Position numbers and translations under genes: made by a program
Part shown: in pieces, positions 34,740 through 47,100 of the stretch
How positions within the stretch are numbered: the stretch's first letter is position 1
How the letters are laid out: every line of letters starts with the position of its first letter
Assembly: GCA_034769895.1 (NCBI GenBank)
Contig: CM068373.1
Span: 25,878,120 to 25,942,119, forward strand
DNA length: 64,000 bases
Reading direction: 5' to 3'
Origin: Magicicada septendecula
Lineage: Eukaryota; Arthropoda; Insecta; Hemiptera; Cicadidae
The notes under the pieces: model-generated
Database searches by the model: none
Seen by the model: the letters and a program-made list of their open reading frames with translations, nothing else
Told to the model about the DNA's origin: nothing

Positions 34740-37700
34740 GCGACGCGCTTTGGAACGCCATGCTACTCAAAGTATTTTCTCAAAGAGCTCGCATGGAATT
34801 TACCGATCGTTTTCGTTCGGTCCAGAGTCGTAACGATGAACGTGTGAGGTGCGAGTTGTTGAGCCAACAGATAGGGTCCATTATATAAACGAAAGAACTT
34901 TGCAGCCACATTTATGTCTCGTCGGCCTACAGGATTCGCCATGAGCAGTACTTTTTCACCTACTATAAAGTTCGTTAGTTTATGCGTCGTATTAAATTTG
35001 TCTGCCCTTTTTCAACTATTCTTTCCCTCACAAGTTGATTTTTACATTGCACCGGCAGAGGTACATTATAAGTCTTTGGCTTACTTAAATAATTATCCCA
35101 AAACCTCTCTGGCGTGGTTCCAGAGTCTAATTCTGCTGGTGTGTATTCCGTGGTATCATGATAACTCTCATTCATTGCCTTTTCGAAGAACGGTAAGAAC
35201 TCGGGCCATTTACTTTGTTCCTTATAGCAATAGATACGGAACATTTTACCGATTTCCCGATTCACCCTTTCGGCAAGGTTTCCCTGTGGTCGTCGTATCG
35301 AGGTTAGGGCTGCTTTGATACCGTTACGTTCCAGGGTGGCTGCCCAGTGTTTGTTTTGGAACTGCTTTCCCTGGTCACTAAGTACGTTCCTTATTGGTCC
35401 ATGTTGTGGGATATACTTATTAAGTATAATATTTAAAACGGACTTTGTGGTGGGCCTAGGGATCGCATAAAGGCTAACTTTTTTGGTAAACACATCGACG
35501 CAAACTACCATGTGTTTTAGATTTCTGGTAGCCTTGGGTAATGGTCCCAGAAAGTCGATGGCGATCATCTGTCCCTTACCTTCCGTTATCACATTGGCCA
35601 TGGGCACGTACGTGTGTACGTTTGGTACTTTCGCTGTCTGGCATGGATAACATGTTTTTAGCAATTTCTTTACCCTACGGTACATGTTGGTAATTGTAAA
35701 ATCCTCCTGCAATATTTTGACACATTTTACAGGAGATGCGTGCGCCATTTTTATATGTAAAGATTGTGTTATACACGCAAGCATCGCTGGAGACAATACC
35801 ACTTTCCATTCGCCCTGTAACAATTTATACAATATATTGTCTTGTATAAGATAGTGAGGATTTGGGTGAGCTGCTAACATTAGCTTTTTAGCAAGGAGTG
35901 CGAGGTTATCGTCCTGCTCGCGTCCTAAGTTCTGTAGCATATTAGTAGCTTCAGGCGCGACAGTGTATTGCATGTTTAACACTCTCGACTCGTCGTCAGC
36001 TGCTTCATATACTTCCTCCTTTTCTACGGGCGGATATCTACTTAGAGTGTCTGCGGTGGTAATCTCTGATCCTTTGCAATATTTAATCGTGAATGAGTAC
36101 TCCTGAATAGCTAACACCCATCGTGTTAGTCGGGAATTTGCTAATCGACATTTTAATATAAACGATAACGCCTGATTATCAGTGTGAATCTCGAAATGGG
36201 TACCGTATAGGTAGTGTCTGAATTTTCTGAGTGCGTTTATTATGGCGAGTATTTCTTTCTCGGAAGTACAATAGTGCAACTCAGCGCCTTTGAGCGTTCT
36301 ATTGGCGTATGCTACAACATGAAGACTACCTTGTTCGTCTTCTTGATGCAACACGGCGCCGATAGCGTACTCGCTAGCGTCAGTGTACATTACGTACTTC
36401 CTACCCTGCTGTGGATGGAACAATTGTAAATTAGATTGGAACAGGCCTTTAACCCTCTCAAACGCATCGTTCTGTTCAGAACCCCATTTCCACTTTATAT
36501 TTTTGCGTACCAGCTGTAGCAACGGGACTGTATATTCTGCGTATTTGCTGGTAAATTTCCTGTAATATCCCGTGAGTCCAAGGAATGCTCGCAGTGCTTT
36601 GAGGTTCTTGGGCACCGGGAATTCCATAATACTCCTGAGCTTCTCTGGGTCCGTACTGATACCTGTAGCTGAGATTATATGTCCCAGGAACTTCATTTGG
36701 GACTTTACAAACTCGCACTTGTGTAGTTTGAGCTTGATGTTTGCTAACCTCAGCTTCTGGAAGACGCTCCGCAGATGCTCGAAGTGTTCCTCCAACGTGC
36801 GGGATATCACGAGGATGTCATCCACGAATATTACCGTGTAAGGGTCTACCTCAGGTCCTAGAGCTCTCTCAAGGCATCTTACAATCGCAGCGAGACTCGT
36901 GCTAAGGCCAAAAGGTACCACCTTGTGTTGATAGCATTTGTTATTAAATATAAATGCTGTATACTTACGATCTTGCTCACACAGCGGGACCTGCCAGAAG
37001 CTTGCTGTTAGATCTAGCTTCGTGAGGTACCTGGCTCCTTCACATTTAATGAAGAGGTCCTCCGCTGTCGGTGCGCAGTCAAACTCTTTCTCTACGAGAC
37101 TGTTTAAGTTCCTCATATCCAGGCAGAGTCGGATCTCTCCAGTCTTCTTGCGGACGACCAGCAGTGGGTTGAGGAAGCTGCTATTAGATCTTTCAATAAT
37201 ATCTTCTTCCAACATCCGCTGTATCTCCTGCTGGACCTCGGCCTGGTATTTTATAGGGACCTGGTAGATTCTCCTTATGAACTTCTCCGGCTCTGAGAGG
37301 TGGATTCTGTGTTCATACACTGACGAGATTGAATGTTCTTCACTGAAGATATCGCTGAATTCTTCTTGCAGCGACGACAATCTCCGTTCAGTTCGGGAAT
37401 CTAAGGTGGTCTCCCCCTCTTCACATTCTTTATAGTGAATTACTTGTTTTGGTGGCCGTGTGATTTTAATTGGGTCACCATGGTTTTGTGTGTGTGTATG
37501 TGTGTTCAATTTAAAAGTGTAACTAACATTGTCTATGGTACATTTTAATAAGTGTTCACTGGTGTTAATTTCCGCACGTATTTGTTCCAATACATCTACC
37601 CCCAATAACATATCACATATTAAATTGTTTATAGCCACTACACACACTTCAAATTGCACTTCGTCTAGCATGATAGTTAGATAGTATTGAGTGTCAATTT

Positions 37701-38079
37701 TTTCTTTTGTATCGGTAGCGGTTCGTATATAAAATTGATTGATTGGGAGTGATGGGGCCGTACGAAAATATTTTTTATTGGTACGCAGGAACCTTTCACT
37801 GACGCCGGATACAACACTACCGGTATCCAGCAGAATTCTCGTGGGAACGCTATTGACAAAGGCGTGTAACACCGGACACGCCGCGCTCACGGGCCTTTGT
37901 CGCGTGGGACCGGGTTCTAGCAACGGAACCCTGACATCCGGTGGGAACACATTATTAACGGGCACACAAGTTACATAATTAAAAGTACACATTTCACACA
38001 ATATATAATCCTTATAATTAACATGCTTATATTTACACAATTTTGCCGAATTTATAGCGCGTCCTTGCTGGATGCGCAT
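34740..38079 (-). pseudogene. pol: pol region of the young Gypsy element
   Basis: It encodes, in order, an aspartic protease (RILLDTGSVVSGVSERFL), RT with LDLTASFWQVPL and FVDDILVISRT, RNase H with YTDASEYAIGAVLHQ and HTDNQALSFIL, and the integrase zinc finger (H, H, CYPCQTAK). The integrase core follows with AIDFLGPLPKAT, LSDQGKQFQNKHW and NLAERVNRE, and then a C-terminal module with the FRLYNGPY (GPY/F) signature. Pol overlaps the end of gag. A slippery A AAA AAC heptamer in the gag frame near 38,090 fits the -1 frameshift by which this family makes Gag-Pol. Most of the region is open; it counts as a fossil with about one break. Confidence 0.93.
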
Positions 38080-39535
38080 TTTGGCACGTTTTTTGTAGCT
38101 TGGTAACTTTTCGATTTATTGTTCGAATTTTTATTGCCGTGGGAGTCGCTGTCTTTTTCAGTTGTATCAGCTTTGGTTAATTCGACCGTTTGAATCGCTC
38201 TAATTTGTGCTCCATCGTTACCCTTACCCTGCCCCTTTGGTCTACCAAAATTTTGTTTTCCCTTGTACTCAAAGGTTTTATTTGGCTGTTTTGACGGTGT
38301 TTGGGGTGGAGTAGAACTGGTACTCGGTTTTTGATCCGTTTGCTGATGGTACTGTAGTCGCGTATTCTGCCCTTCATTATTTCGGCGAAAATCGGGATTA
38401 TAACGCCACCCACCAAAATCAAAAACCGTCTCACTTTGGGACACTAGAATGAGGAGTTCGTCTACCGTGCGAATACCCTGGGTAAATACAGCTACTCTAA
38501 TGTTATGATTAAAATGGTAGGCAAGCTTGGTGACTATGTCAATCTCCGCAAATGCTGGGGTTAAATGCTTCGCGCGCTCGACCTGCTGGATTATATAATT
38601 TTCGGCGGTAATATTCATTTTCTTGTCAAAACGGCCATATTCCAGTTCATTGCGCAGAAGTCGTTGGGTATGCGAGTTCCAGTATCGGCTTTCAAATTTT
38701 TGTTTGAACTCCGCGTATGTGGACACTCTATCGCGTACAATGTTATACCAGTTACGCGCCGAATCACGCATCGCGTTAACCACCCACTGTATTTTGTCTT
38801 GATCTTCTAGTCGGGAACCTACTCTAGCCATTTCACTCTCACATGCTAATAAAAATTCAATGGGGTTTTCGTTATTTTCCCCCGTAAAATACACACGATT
38901 TTTCTCGTCGACAGGGCCTTGTACCAAAATATTTGGAGCAGACCTCCTTCGTACCTCCTGTCGTACTTTCAAAATCTCGTCGCTTAACGTTTGTAAAACA
39001 CTCTCTTTATTAGAGTCAATGTTAGATCGCGTCTCTACAATTGAAGCGTCTAATTTATCTACTCGTCGTTGTGTTTCGGTCACGTCCGCGTGAATTTTTA
39101 CCTCTAGGGATTCCACCTTCCTGGAAACCTCTAGTGTCTGTTTCTCACAGCGGGTTATGTGGTCTTTGAACCGGCCCTCCATACGTGTTACTTGTTCAAT
39201 AAACGATTTTTGCATTGTGGTCTCAAAAACCTTAAACCGTTCATTGATTTTAGTATCGACCGTATTTACTCTTTCGCCGATCTCTGCGACTTTCACAGTT
39301 AGCTCTTTATTACTCTCACCGATTTCAACGACTTTAATGCGTTACTGCGTTCTAATGCTTCGGTTAGACTAACTCTTTGTGTTTCGATATTAGATTTTAA
39401 TTCCGCGATATTTATGTCAGCATTGGCTGTTATTTGTTCAAATTTCGCGTCTATTTTAGCGGTCAAATCCGCGTTAGCTTGTTTCATTTCCGCGTTCATT
39501 TGCTGTATTTGTTTAAGTATTTTATCCATATCCAT
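38052..39535 (-). pseudogene. gag: gag region of the young Gypsy element
   Basis: The first part is rich in predicted coiled coil (heptad-like runs of E, K, A and L). A capsid-like middle follows, with NPIEFLLACESEMARVG and DKIQWVVNAMRDSARNWYN, resembling the retrotransposon Gag domain. The C-terminal end is basic and rich in Q, N, K and G. No CCHC knuckle is seen. The region carries about one break. In this family Gag forms the particle in which reverse transcription takes place. Confidence 0.88.
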
Positions 39536-39826
39536 TTTAAATAGACAACAATGTCAAATATACACAATTTAAAATACACAGAACAGTTTCAAATACACAC
39601 AATAACTTTACTGTTGTACAAACACCAGTCACAAAACTCTTTGGGGATTGTTTAGTTGGACGCCAGCTGTTTTACGAGTTAAAACAGCAAAGTTTGTTTT
39701 AAAGTGAAAATTAAATTTAAATTGAATTTAATTAATTTAATTTAATTTGATCGTGCCCCACGTTCCGGGCAAGCTATTTATAACTCTTGTTCGGAACGTG
39801 AATTCAATTTGATGTACGTTTGCCGG

Positions 39827-39844
39827 GCCCCACGTTGGCCGACA
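39827..39844 (-). other. Primer-binding site
   Basis: The minus strand reads TGTCGGCCAACGTGGGGC directly inside the 5' LTR. It resembles the tRNA-Lys type site TGGCGCCCAACGTGGGGC. A second, related block (GGAACGTGGGGCACG) lies about 65 bases further in, each preceded by gttataaat, as if the LTR/primer-site junction were duplicated. Confidence 0.65.
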
Positions 39845-39846
39845 TT

Positions 39847-41869
39847 TATAACTACACTACTATGCGTTATTGTAATGTAATGTTGTGTGTGAGTACCCAC
39901 CTGCTGTCTGATCTTGCAGATTCTTCCGACTAGGGCGTGTGGATTTTGGATTTGAAGTTCGCAAGCTAGTAATCTCAAATTATTACAACAACACACATAA
40001 TGGGTTACTTTAAAGGGGGAGAGTTTTGTGAGACTGGTAGGCTTTATCGTACAACAATAAAACACTGTTATATGGGGTAATAAAACGTTGTTTATTACAC
40101 CAACAACACACAAGAATAGAATGGTTATAATCTTATGAATTTTCTTATAGTCTATACAATGAATCGATGTTTTTCGATTGTTTAATAGTGGAACGAAACT
40201 GAACTCGTTCTTTGCGAGTTAATTGCAATTTAAATTTGACTTTATTAATTGATTTGAATTTAATTAAATTTATTTAATTAATTTGAATCTACGTGTTCAT
40301 GAAACAAAATATAAAACTCTAAAATTAATTTGCATAATTAGTTAAAATAAATTAGACGTGACAGTCTAGTTCACGTTATTTCATTTCTAGTGATTCTACT
40401 TCTGATCTACTGCAGTATGATCTAAGATTAGATTGTCAGTTAAGATTTGTATAGCGCTTTTTTTTATACTACTTCTATTTCTTAACTATAACTTACTAAA
40501 GCCTTAAACTGCTATACAGATTATCACAACGAATTTACTTTTTAATTACTAGAGTCTTTGCTTTTTGTTTGGCACCTGAATTATTTGAATTACAATGTTT
40601 TAATTGAAAAATAGAAAATTTGATCTGAAAAATAAATAAATAGATTTTGCTTTCCTGTTACTGAAGAGGATGTCGTCCCGATTTGTCCCTCGTCGATTCG
40701 AGTCCTTGGTTAGAGAAAGTAATCTGCTTAGAACTGCTGGATTCGGTCGTGGAGTTCAAAATTCGGCAACACTCTGCTTCCCTGCTGTTTGTGAATATTT
40801 TAACGTCTGCTGTTGTCTGCTGGAACTGCTTCCTGTTCTCCGTCGATTTGCACGTTGCACGTCAGTGAGTGTGTGTGTGTGCTTCGTTCGGGCGGTCGCT
40901 CTGCTCGTCAGCTGTTAACCAATGATTTAGACGGCCTCTCTGCTGTATTCTTGAAGTCTGGTCTTGAAGTCGGGTGGATCTCTTGCGTGCTTATGACTAT
41001 CTGGTAGTACACAATAAGCTTGGTTGATGTCTTGAAGAGTATCTCGCCTTTACACAACAATTACGAGCTATACAGATGATCTGTAATTAGTGTGTTCGTA
41101 ATTGCGTGTGTGTTGACCACGTAGAGTCTTCTTGTTGATCTTCACCACTTTGGCTACTAGACGATCGAAGGACTACGTCTTAACTTCGTGAGTACTGACA
41201 GAAGAGTGAATTTTTCCACCAGAAAACATCGCACTGGCCGGGGCTGCATGAAATGATTTCATTGGTCGAAACACTCTCCCTACCACATAAAATTTAGAAT
41301 TCCCTTAGTCCGTGAGAATGAAGTCTGGTTCCCACAGACGGAGAATAGAATTATTATCTAATAATTAATTATCCGGCGGAACCAGTTTGTCACTAAGGAT
41401 ATCCTGTACTTATTTAATTTTGCAATAACTTGGTTGCAAATCAAGTTGTGTGAAATATAAAATATACAATCTGTCACAAATTATTATCTTTACAATATAC
41501 TAAAATCTCTTTACTGTAACTCTATTTTAACAGAAGTTATTTAATTATTTTAATTAACTCTTACATTTGTTAATTATATTGCATCAAATTTGCACACGTC
41601 ATTATTAATATCTCGGCAAACATTTTGGCTATGTTGGATTTCGCCTTTATTTATTAGTTTCCGAGATATTAATAATTAACAGTTTGGGTGTGGTCGCTTC
41701 CTTGTACAGCGAACTGCTTACATAACGACCACGTGTGCGTTGTTTTACACAGCATTATTTTCAATGCTCTACATTCAAATGGAGTTTTAACTGTTAATTT
41801 TTATTTAAATATGGTTTCAGCATGCGGTAAACATATAACCCCAAATAGTTAATATTTGGTTCCGTTATA
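39847..41869 (-). repeat. 5' LTR of the young Gypsy element
   Basis: 2,023 bp, the partner of 32,138-34,159. Its outer end lies in the right half of the split TA microsatellite (41,870-41,884). Confidence 0.97.
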
Positions 41870-41884
41870 ATATATATATATATA

Positions 41885-42200
41885 AACTTTCACTATGAAC
41901 TTACTTTATGGTTTTATTTCCCAAACGTTTCAACGTGGTATACGCCTTCTTCAGTGGGAGTAAATACTGATTGTCTTTACAGAGTAACGGTTATGGACTG
42001 TAGGTGTGTGTGTGGTGGGGGTTGATGGTGGGAGGGAATTGGCGCTGGGGTTCGAATTGTGTGTTTGAATCAGTGTATCGAAAAGTATGCGTGATCTGTA
42101 ATGTAATTGTTCATTTAATATGTTGTTTGGTTGTAGTGCGTGATATCTGTATATTTCAAATTGTTCTGCTGTGTTTAGTTTTTGTATACCTTCAAAAAGA
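41885..42200 (-). mobile_element. Penelope-like element, 3' fragment
   Basis: The minus strand reads QKLNTAEQFEIYRYHALQPN and NILNEQLHYRSRILFDTLIQ (about 42,185-42,060), the conserved end of PLE proteins. It is followed by a terminus with a hammerhead-like core (41,922-41,954) and then a TA run that served as target for the Gypsy element. Confidence 0.8.
41922..41954 (-). ncRNA. Hammerhead-like core, decayed
   Basis: The minus strand reads CTGAAGA (41,954-41,948), a five-pair stem with two wobbles (ggcgt/acgtt), then GAAACGTT. The fifth core base differs from CTGATGA and the usual GTC is GTT, so it is probably inactive. Confidence 0.45.
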
Positions 42201-42543
42201 GCTTCCGTTTTATTTGCTTTCTGCTTACGTTCTTATTTCTGTCGAACTTCCGACTCGAGCAACATTGGTTTCTTCTGTTGTTAGCATTAGTGTTTTCTGC
42301 CGTTCTCCAGTCACTTCTCTTTCCTGTCTGCGTTTTCCATCATGTCGTTTTTCTGCTTCTTTCGCCTCCTGTCTGCGTTTCTCATTTTGTCTTTTCCCTG
42401 TCTCCAACATTAGCGTTTGGAAATTTTCCAGCACCTGACTGGCATCTATTGTTTATCGATTAATCACATTTTACACTAGTCTTGTAGGTTACAAGGTGAC
42501 CACCGCTTCCGCTGTTAACGTTTCTGTCGCACTTCTGATCCAC
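42201..42543. other. Spacer, CT-rich on the plus strand
   Basis: Pyrimidine-rich, semi-repetitive sequence with cctgtctgcgttt words at 42,325 and 42,368. Open frames on both strands follow from the composition; no gene supported. Confidence 0.4.
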
Positions 42544-42860
42544 TGTTACGACGATCTTACCGATGGTCGTATGGTAAAATGGAAACAAGTAACTAGCACC
42601 AATGAAGTCACTAATCACCACTTTTAATTAACCACAAATAACAGTATTTAATTAACAAGTTATTCAAGTTAAATTTTGTCCACACGCAATAACAATGTCA
42701 ATTATTAGAATTCTGCATTAATAACAACACAATAACACTTGGCCTCAATACTTCGAACCACAATTGAATAAATCTCCACTTCTAACTGATCTCACAAGAG
42801 CCAGCCTCTGCTTCCAATATACGTAGCGCACGTCTTCTAGTAATGTTCATCCTTACAGTG
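42544..42860 (-). mobile_element. Truncated LTR of the TGTTACG family (copy E)
   Basis: The plus strand begins TGTTACGACGATC, the reverse of the family's 3' end (CGTAACA). It shares ggtcgtatggt, tagtgacttcattggtg (reverse) and the ttgtccacacgcaataacaatgtc block with copies A to D. The 5' part is missing or diverged. An old fossil. Confidence 0.65.
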
Positions 42861-43341
42861 TAATGCGTATTTCAAGAGTTCTCCACTGTACTCCGGAACG
42901 TACTTATGACCAGCCATGAATGAGGCAACAATTGCCAGACTAGCAGGGGAGACGGGTAAACGGCTGTTCCATGAGGTTCCATTCATTTCAATATGTAAAA
43001 ACATAATTTTCTAGTTACAGTAGTGTCCCGCGAGCTCGACCTAATGTGGACTGAGAGGGTGACGAGTTACAGAAAATGTTGAGTTTTACAGAATAAGAGG
43101 TGGGTTATTCACAACTCATAATATTTTACTGCATACTACTCTAGTGAAAGTTCTGGCACAATAAAGGACAAAGAAAAGTACAACATACCCTAAAATAATT
43201 ATCGATCGGTAATCGCGTGGTGCACCACGACAACAGTGTTATTCATGTTTTTGAACATTAATTATTGACAATGAGTTTACATATGTGTGTTTTTATTTTA
43301 ATTGGATTTTAATATATGACGACCTCTTTTCGAGCAAGTGT

Positions 43342-43373
43342 CTGAGGATGGGTCAGATGACCTGAAACGCGTC
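43342..43373 (+). ncRNA. Hammerhead-like core inside the pogo element
   Basis: CTGAGGA (43,342-43,348), stem II ggtca (43,351-43,355) with tgacc (43,358-43,362), GAAA (43,364-43,367), then cgcgtc. One core base differs from consensus. No PLE protein sequence lies next to it, so it may be a solitary PLE terminus inserted into the transposon. Confidence 0.5.
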
Positions 43374-43497
43374 ACGCTAATATTATTCTAAAGATAAAAG
43401 TCACAAGACGGACCTAACAAAGGTAAGAAAATAAGAAACTAAAATAATTGTTAAAATTTCAAAAAAAAAAAACTTACATACAAAATTGAAGGAACGA

Positions 43498-43869
43498 CTA
43501 GTTCTTTGTAGAAAAAAATCTCGTGATGCTAGACTGTCTCTCACACTCATTTCGTCTTCGTGCAGCTTCATCATCACGTAGGCGACGGAGAAACAAAATG
43601 TCCATAGCAGATGCACCCTGCTCCTCCAAGTAACGGAGCATTCCTTCAGCGGCCTTTATTCCTTCATTTTGAGTCGTCTTTTTAAATTTTCCGTTGTCTT
43701 CCATCTCTTCGTCTTCTGATTCGTCTTCATTTTTATCCTCGTTCTCATTCACTAGTGCAACTATTTCACCATCTCCTAAAAGTTTACTATTTTCATCCTC
43801 CCCCATCCATTCGGCAACATCACCATCAGTAACGTCTTCACAGCCTGGAATTTTCTTCAATAAGTCCAC
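43498..43869 (-). pseudogene. pogo/Tigger transposase, C-terminal fragment
   Basis: A 123-codon frame. The start reads MDLLKKIPGCEDVTDGDVAEW; the middle is strongly acidic (NEDKNEDESEDEEMED). It continues IKAAEGMLRYLEEQGASAMD, ILFLRRLRDDEAARRR, and ends SSITRFFSTKN. This matches the region after the DDE domain in pogo/Tigger and jerky-like proteins, including the ITxFF-type ending. The catalytic domain lies outside and is deleted, since only about 100 bases separate the first Met from the inverted repeat. Not functional as a transposase. Confidence 0.85.
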
Positions 43870-44189
43870 TATTTTACAATGTTCTGTCTCTTCTCGGCTT
43901 TCAAAAAGTGATCGTCGAGTTATACGGAATGTCGAGAAATAGGAAGGCGAGTTAGCGGGATTCTACTGTACTAGACAGAATGGGAACTTTTGTGCTTGAA
44001 GGTACTCTAAATTTGAATGCAGATTCTCCATGTAAGCAATTTAAAACTGTCGGTATTAATTTTTTAAATTCAGCGGTGACCTTGACACTCATTGTTAGAA
44101 CAAATATTAATATATATTTTAATAATTAAGAACTGACCAAGAGTCGGATATAGGGGGGGGGGCCGTTCTGCTGATGATTCGAAGTCCAG

Positions 44190-47100
44190 TTGATAACTTC
44201 AACCAAGGCAAAAACACAAACAATACGAACAAGAGGAAAGAAAGGAGATTAATGTTCGGACCACGGAACATCCAAGGCTAGAATACAAAGGATAAAGAAA
44301 TCTTAAATGAATTTAGCAAAATGAAATTGGTCATATTAGTCATCACCAAAACCAAGGAAAAAGGAAACGGAACAGAAGAAATACAAGGTGCAATACATGT
44401 ATGAAGTGCAATAAAGATCGGAGGGCAAAATCCGGAGTAGGAACTCCTATCACGAAAAGTGCAGAAAAAATAAAAATCATGGGAACCAGTGAACGAAAGA
44501 ATAATAAAACTAAACCTGATTTTGTATGGTAGAGAAATAGTAATACTAGCTGTTTATGGTCCAACGTATGACAGCTGTGATGCAGAAAAATTAATTACTT
44601 GAAAACGCTACAAGATAAAATTACAAAAATAAAACAAAACTACGAAATAATAATAGCTGGTGATATTAGTGAAGAGTCGGGAAGAGGGAAAATGACAAAA
44701 CATTAGCAAGATTTGGAGAACAGATATCAAATGATATGGAGAAAGACTAAGAGACCTATGTGAACAAAATGACTTAAAAATTACAAACGGATTCTTTGAA
44801 CACAAAAACATACATAAATATACTTGGACACAGGAAACAAGAAAGCTAAGGTCGATAATAGACTATGTAATAATAAGGAACAGAACGACAATTACAATAA
44901 AAGATGTCAGAGTTCAGTGAGAATCGGAGTGTGGAACGGACCATAAACTACTGATAGCCAAAATGAAATTCCCATGGAAAGGAGCCAAAATACGTACAAG
45001 GACAGAAGAGACAATTACGACAACACAAATAAGTAAGGAAAAAAATTCAAAAATCAATTATTACAGGACGAATCGATAAGGAACCTATACCAGCAACGTC
45101 TAGATCAAAAGTTAATAGATTTTATGTATGATGAAGAAGTAAACATCAGATATGAACACATAAAAGAAGCTATGCTGCAAGCAGCACTAGAAGCCCTAGG
45201 AGAGATTGAACAGGGAAATAGCACATAAAAATGGGACATGAAGGAAGATACAATAGAAGAGATAAAAGCAAAGGAAAAACTATATGACAAATATATGTCC
45301 ACGAAAAAGGAGAAGATTACAGAAACTACCGAAAAACAAGGAAGTGAAGGAAATGGTCAGCAAAGAGAAAAATGAAGCATGGGAAAACAGGTATAGAAAT
45401 GCAGACCAATACAAAGGAGGAGCTAGGAGTTCAGAAGCATGGAATGTAATTAAATCATTACCAACGAATAAGAAGGATTAAACCTATATTCAATACATAC
45501 AAGACAACGAATGGGAGACACACTATAAAAACCTACCTACGGAACGTAGACAAGAATTTCTGAATAACGATGAAGAAGAAATAGAGACAGAAACAGAAAA
45601 TAGAATTACTATAACGGCAGCAGAAATAAGGAAAGCAGTAAACTCAATGAAAAACAACAAAGCATCAGGCCCAGGAGAGTTAGTAGCGGAACTAATAAAG
45701 TACGGAACCGAAAAACTTTTGGGAATGACTGGAAGAATGTTCGAGGAGGTTATAAATGGAGATTTACCGGCGAAATGGAAAGAGGTACGAATTATTTACA
45801 TCAATATTTAAAAAGGGCGATAGGAAAGACTGCGAAAACTATAGAGGCATAAGTGTCATAGCAACAATGGAAAGGCTGTATGGTAGGGTGCTAAGAAATA
45901 AAATCGAGAGAATATAGAAGGAAAGACTGGAGAAGAACAAGCAGGTTTTAGAGCCGGGAGATCATGCGTGGACCAGATATATACACTCCAACAGATCATA
46001 GAAACGAAAAAGTGAAGAACAGGGAAGTACATCTAGAAACATTAGAAAAACCTTAGAAAAACATATGATACAGTACCCAGACAAGAACTGTTTAAAGATC
46101 TATCACAATTGGAAATACCGAAAGCCCTGACGCAAGCAGTAATAAATCTATATAAAAACAACAATGTACAAATTGAAGTAAGTAACAAAATGGTTACCTA
46201 AATGTGAAGAGAATGGAAGGTGACAGATGGCCCCGCAAAATAGTGGAATGGATACCACCGCTGAGGAGGAAAAGAGGACGTCCACGGAGGAGTTGGCGAG
46301 ATGACGTAGCGGAACCAATGGTTGCGAGAAATTTAGAAGAACTTACATGCTACGATAGGTTACAATGGAAGTTAGGGACGGAGAAACGGCGACAGCTGTA
46401 AAGATCCGTTATATATAAATAACAAAATTGTCTGTAGGTTTAAAACATCCAAAGGGTTATTGCAAGGCTGCCCAACATCACCTACGCTGTTTAAGATATT
46501 TTTAGAATATGCATTAACCATGTGGAAACAAAAATGCCATGGAATGGGAATACCGATACGAAACGAACACCTGTACACACTATGCTTCGCCGATGAGCAG
46601 GTAGTTATAGCCCAGTATGAAGAAGATCTATTCTACATGATCAGAAAGCTGAATGAAGTCTACACAAATATGGGGTTGGAAATAAACATAAAAAAGACTG
46701 AATACTTGGCAATTAGAGATGAGGAGGCAACAGACTTAGAAGTAGACGAAAATGGTAAAATTCGAGGAACACACAAATTCAAGTACCTAGGATTCACACT
46801 GAGTAAACAAGGTACAACGGAAGAAAAAATAAAATGTAGATTAGGGCAGACTAGAACAGGGATTAGACAATTAAACATTGTAATATGGGACAAAATATTA
46901 GAAAAAGCACACACAAAAAATTATATATCAGACCATAGTCCAAAACATTATGACGTATGCAGAAGAAGTATGGGTTATTAACAAAAAGAATAAAAGAAAG
47001 ATTATTGCAACAGAGATGGAATACTGGAGGAGGTGCTGTGGAATAACGAGAGCAGACCGAATAACAAACGAGGAGATCAGGAGAAGAATGGAAACGGAAA

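Larger units (their letters stand above)
32138..41869 (-). mobile_element. Young Ty3/Gypsy-type LTR element, 9.7 kb
   Basis: A complete structure on the minus strand: 5' LTR (39,847-41,869), primer-binding site, gag, pol, polypurine tract and 3' LTR (32,138-34,159). The order protease, RT, RNase H, integrase is that of Ty3/Gypsy. The two 2.02-kb LTRs differ by only about two substitutions and one one-base length difference, so the insertion is very recent. LTR ends are TATAAC...GTTATA, a 6-bp inverted repeat, and not the usual TG...CA. The element sits inside a TA microsatellite, so the exact target duplication is ambiguous. No env gene is visible. It looks nearly whole, with about two breaks in the coding part. 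Confidence 0.95.
43018..43968 (-). mobile_element. pogo/Tigger-type DNA transposon, internally deleted
   Basis: Ends are matching inverted repeats starting CAGTAG (43,018) and, on the reverse strand, CAGTAGAATCCCGCTAACTCG-like (43,968), each flanked by TA (43,016-43,017 and 43,969-43,970), the target duplication of the Tc1/mariner superfamily. Inside, the minus strand encodes the C-terminal part of a pogo-type transposase. The helix-turn-helix and DDE parts are gone. A PLE-type terminus with a hammerhead-like core lies in the 3' non-coding part. Confidence 0.88.

Noticed and set aside
34914-35318. 134-codon plus-strand frame inside the Gypsy element
   Set aside because: Antisense to integrase, which carries the real motifs.
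42004-42438. 144-codon plus-strand frame rich in L, V, S and C
   Set aside because: Overlaps a PLE on the other strand and a pyrimidine-rich tract; composition explains it.
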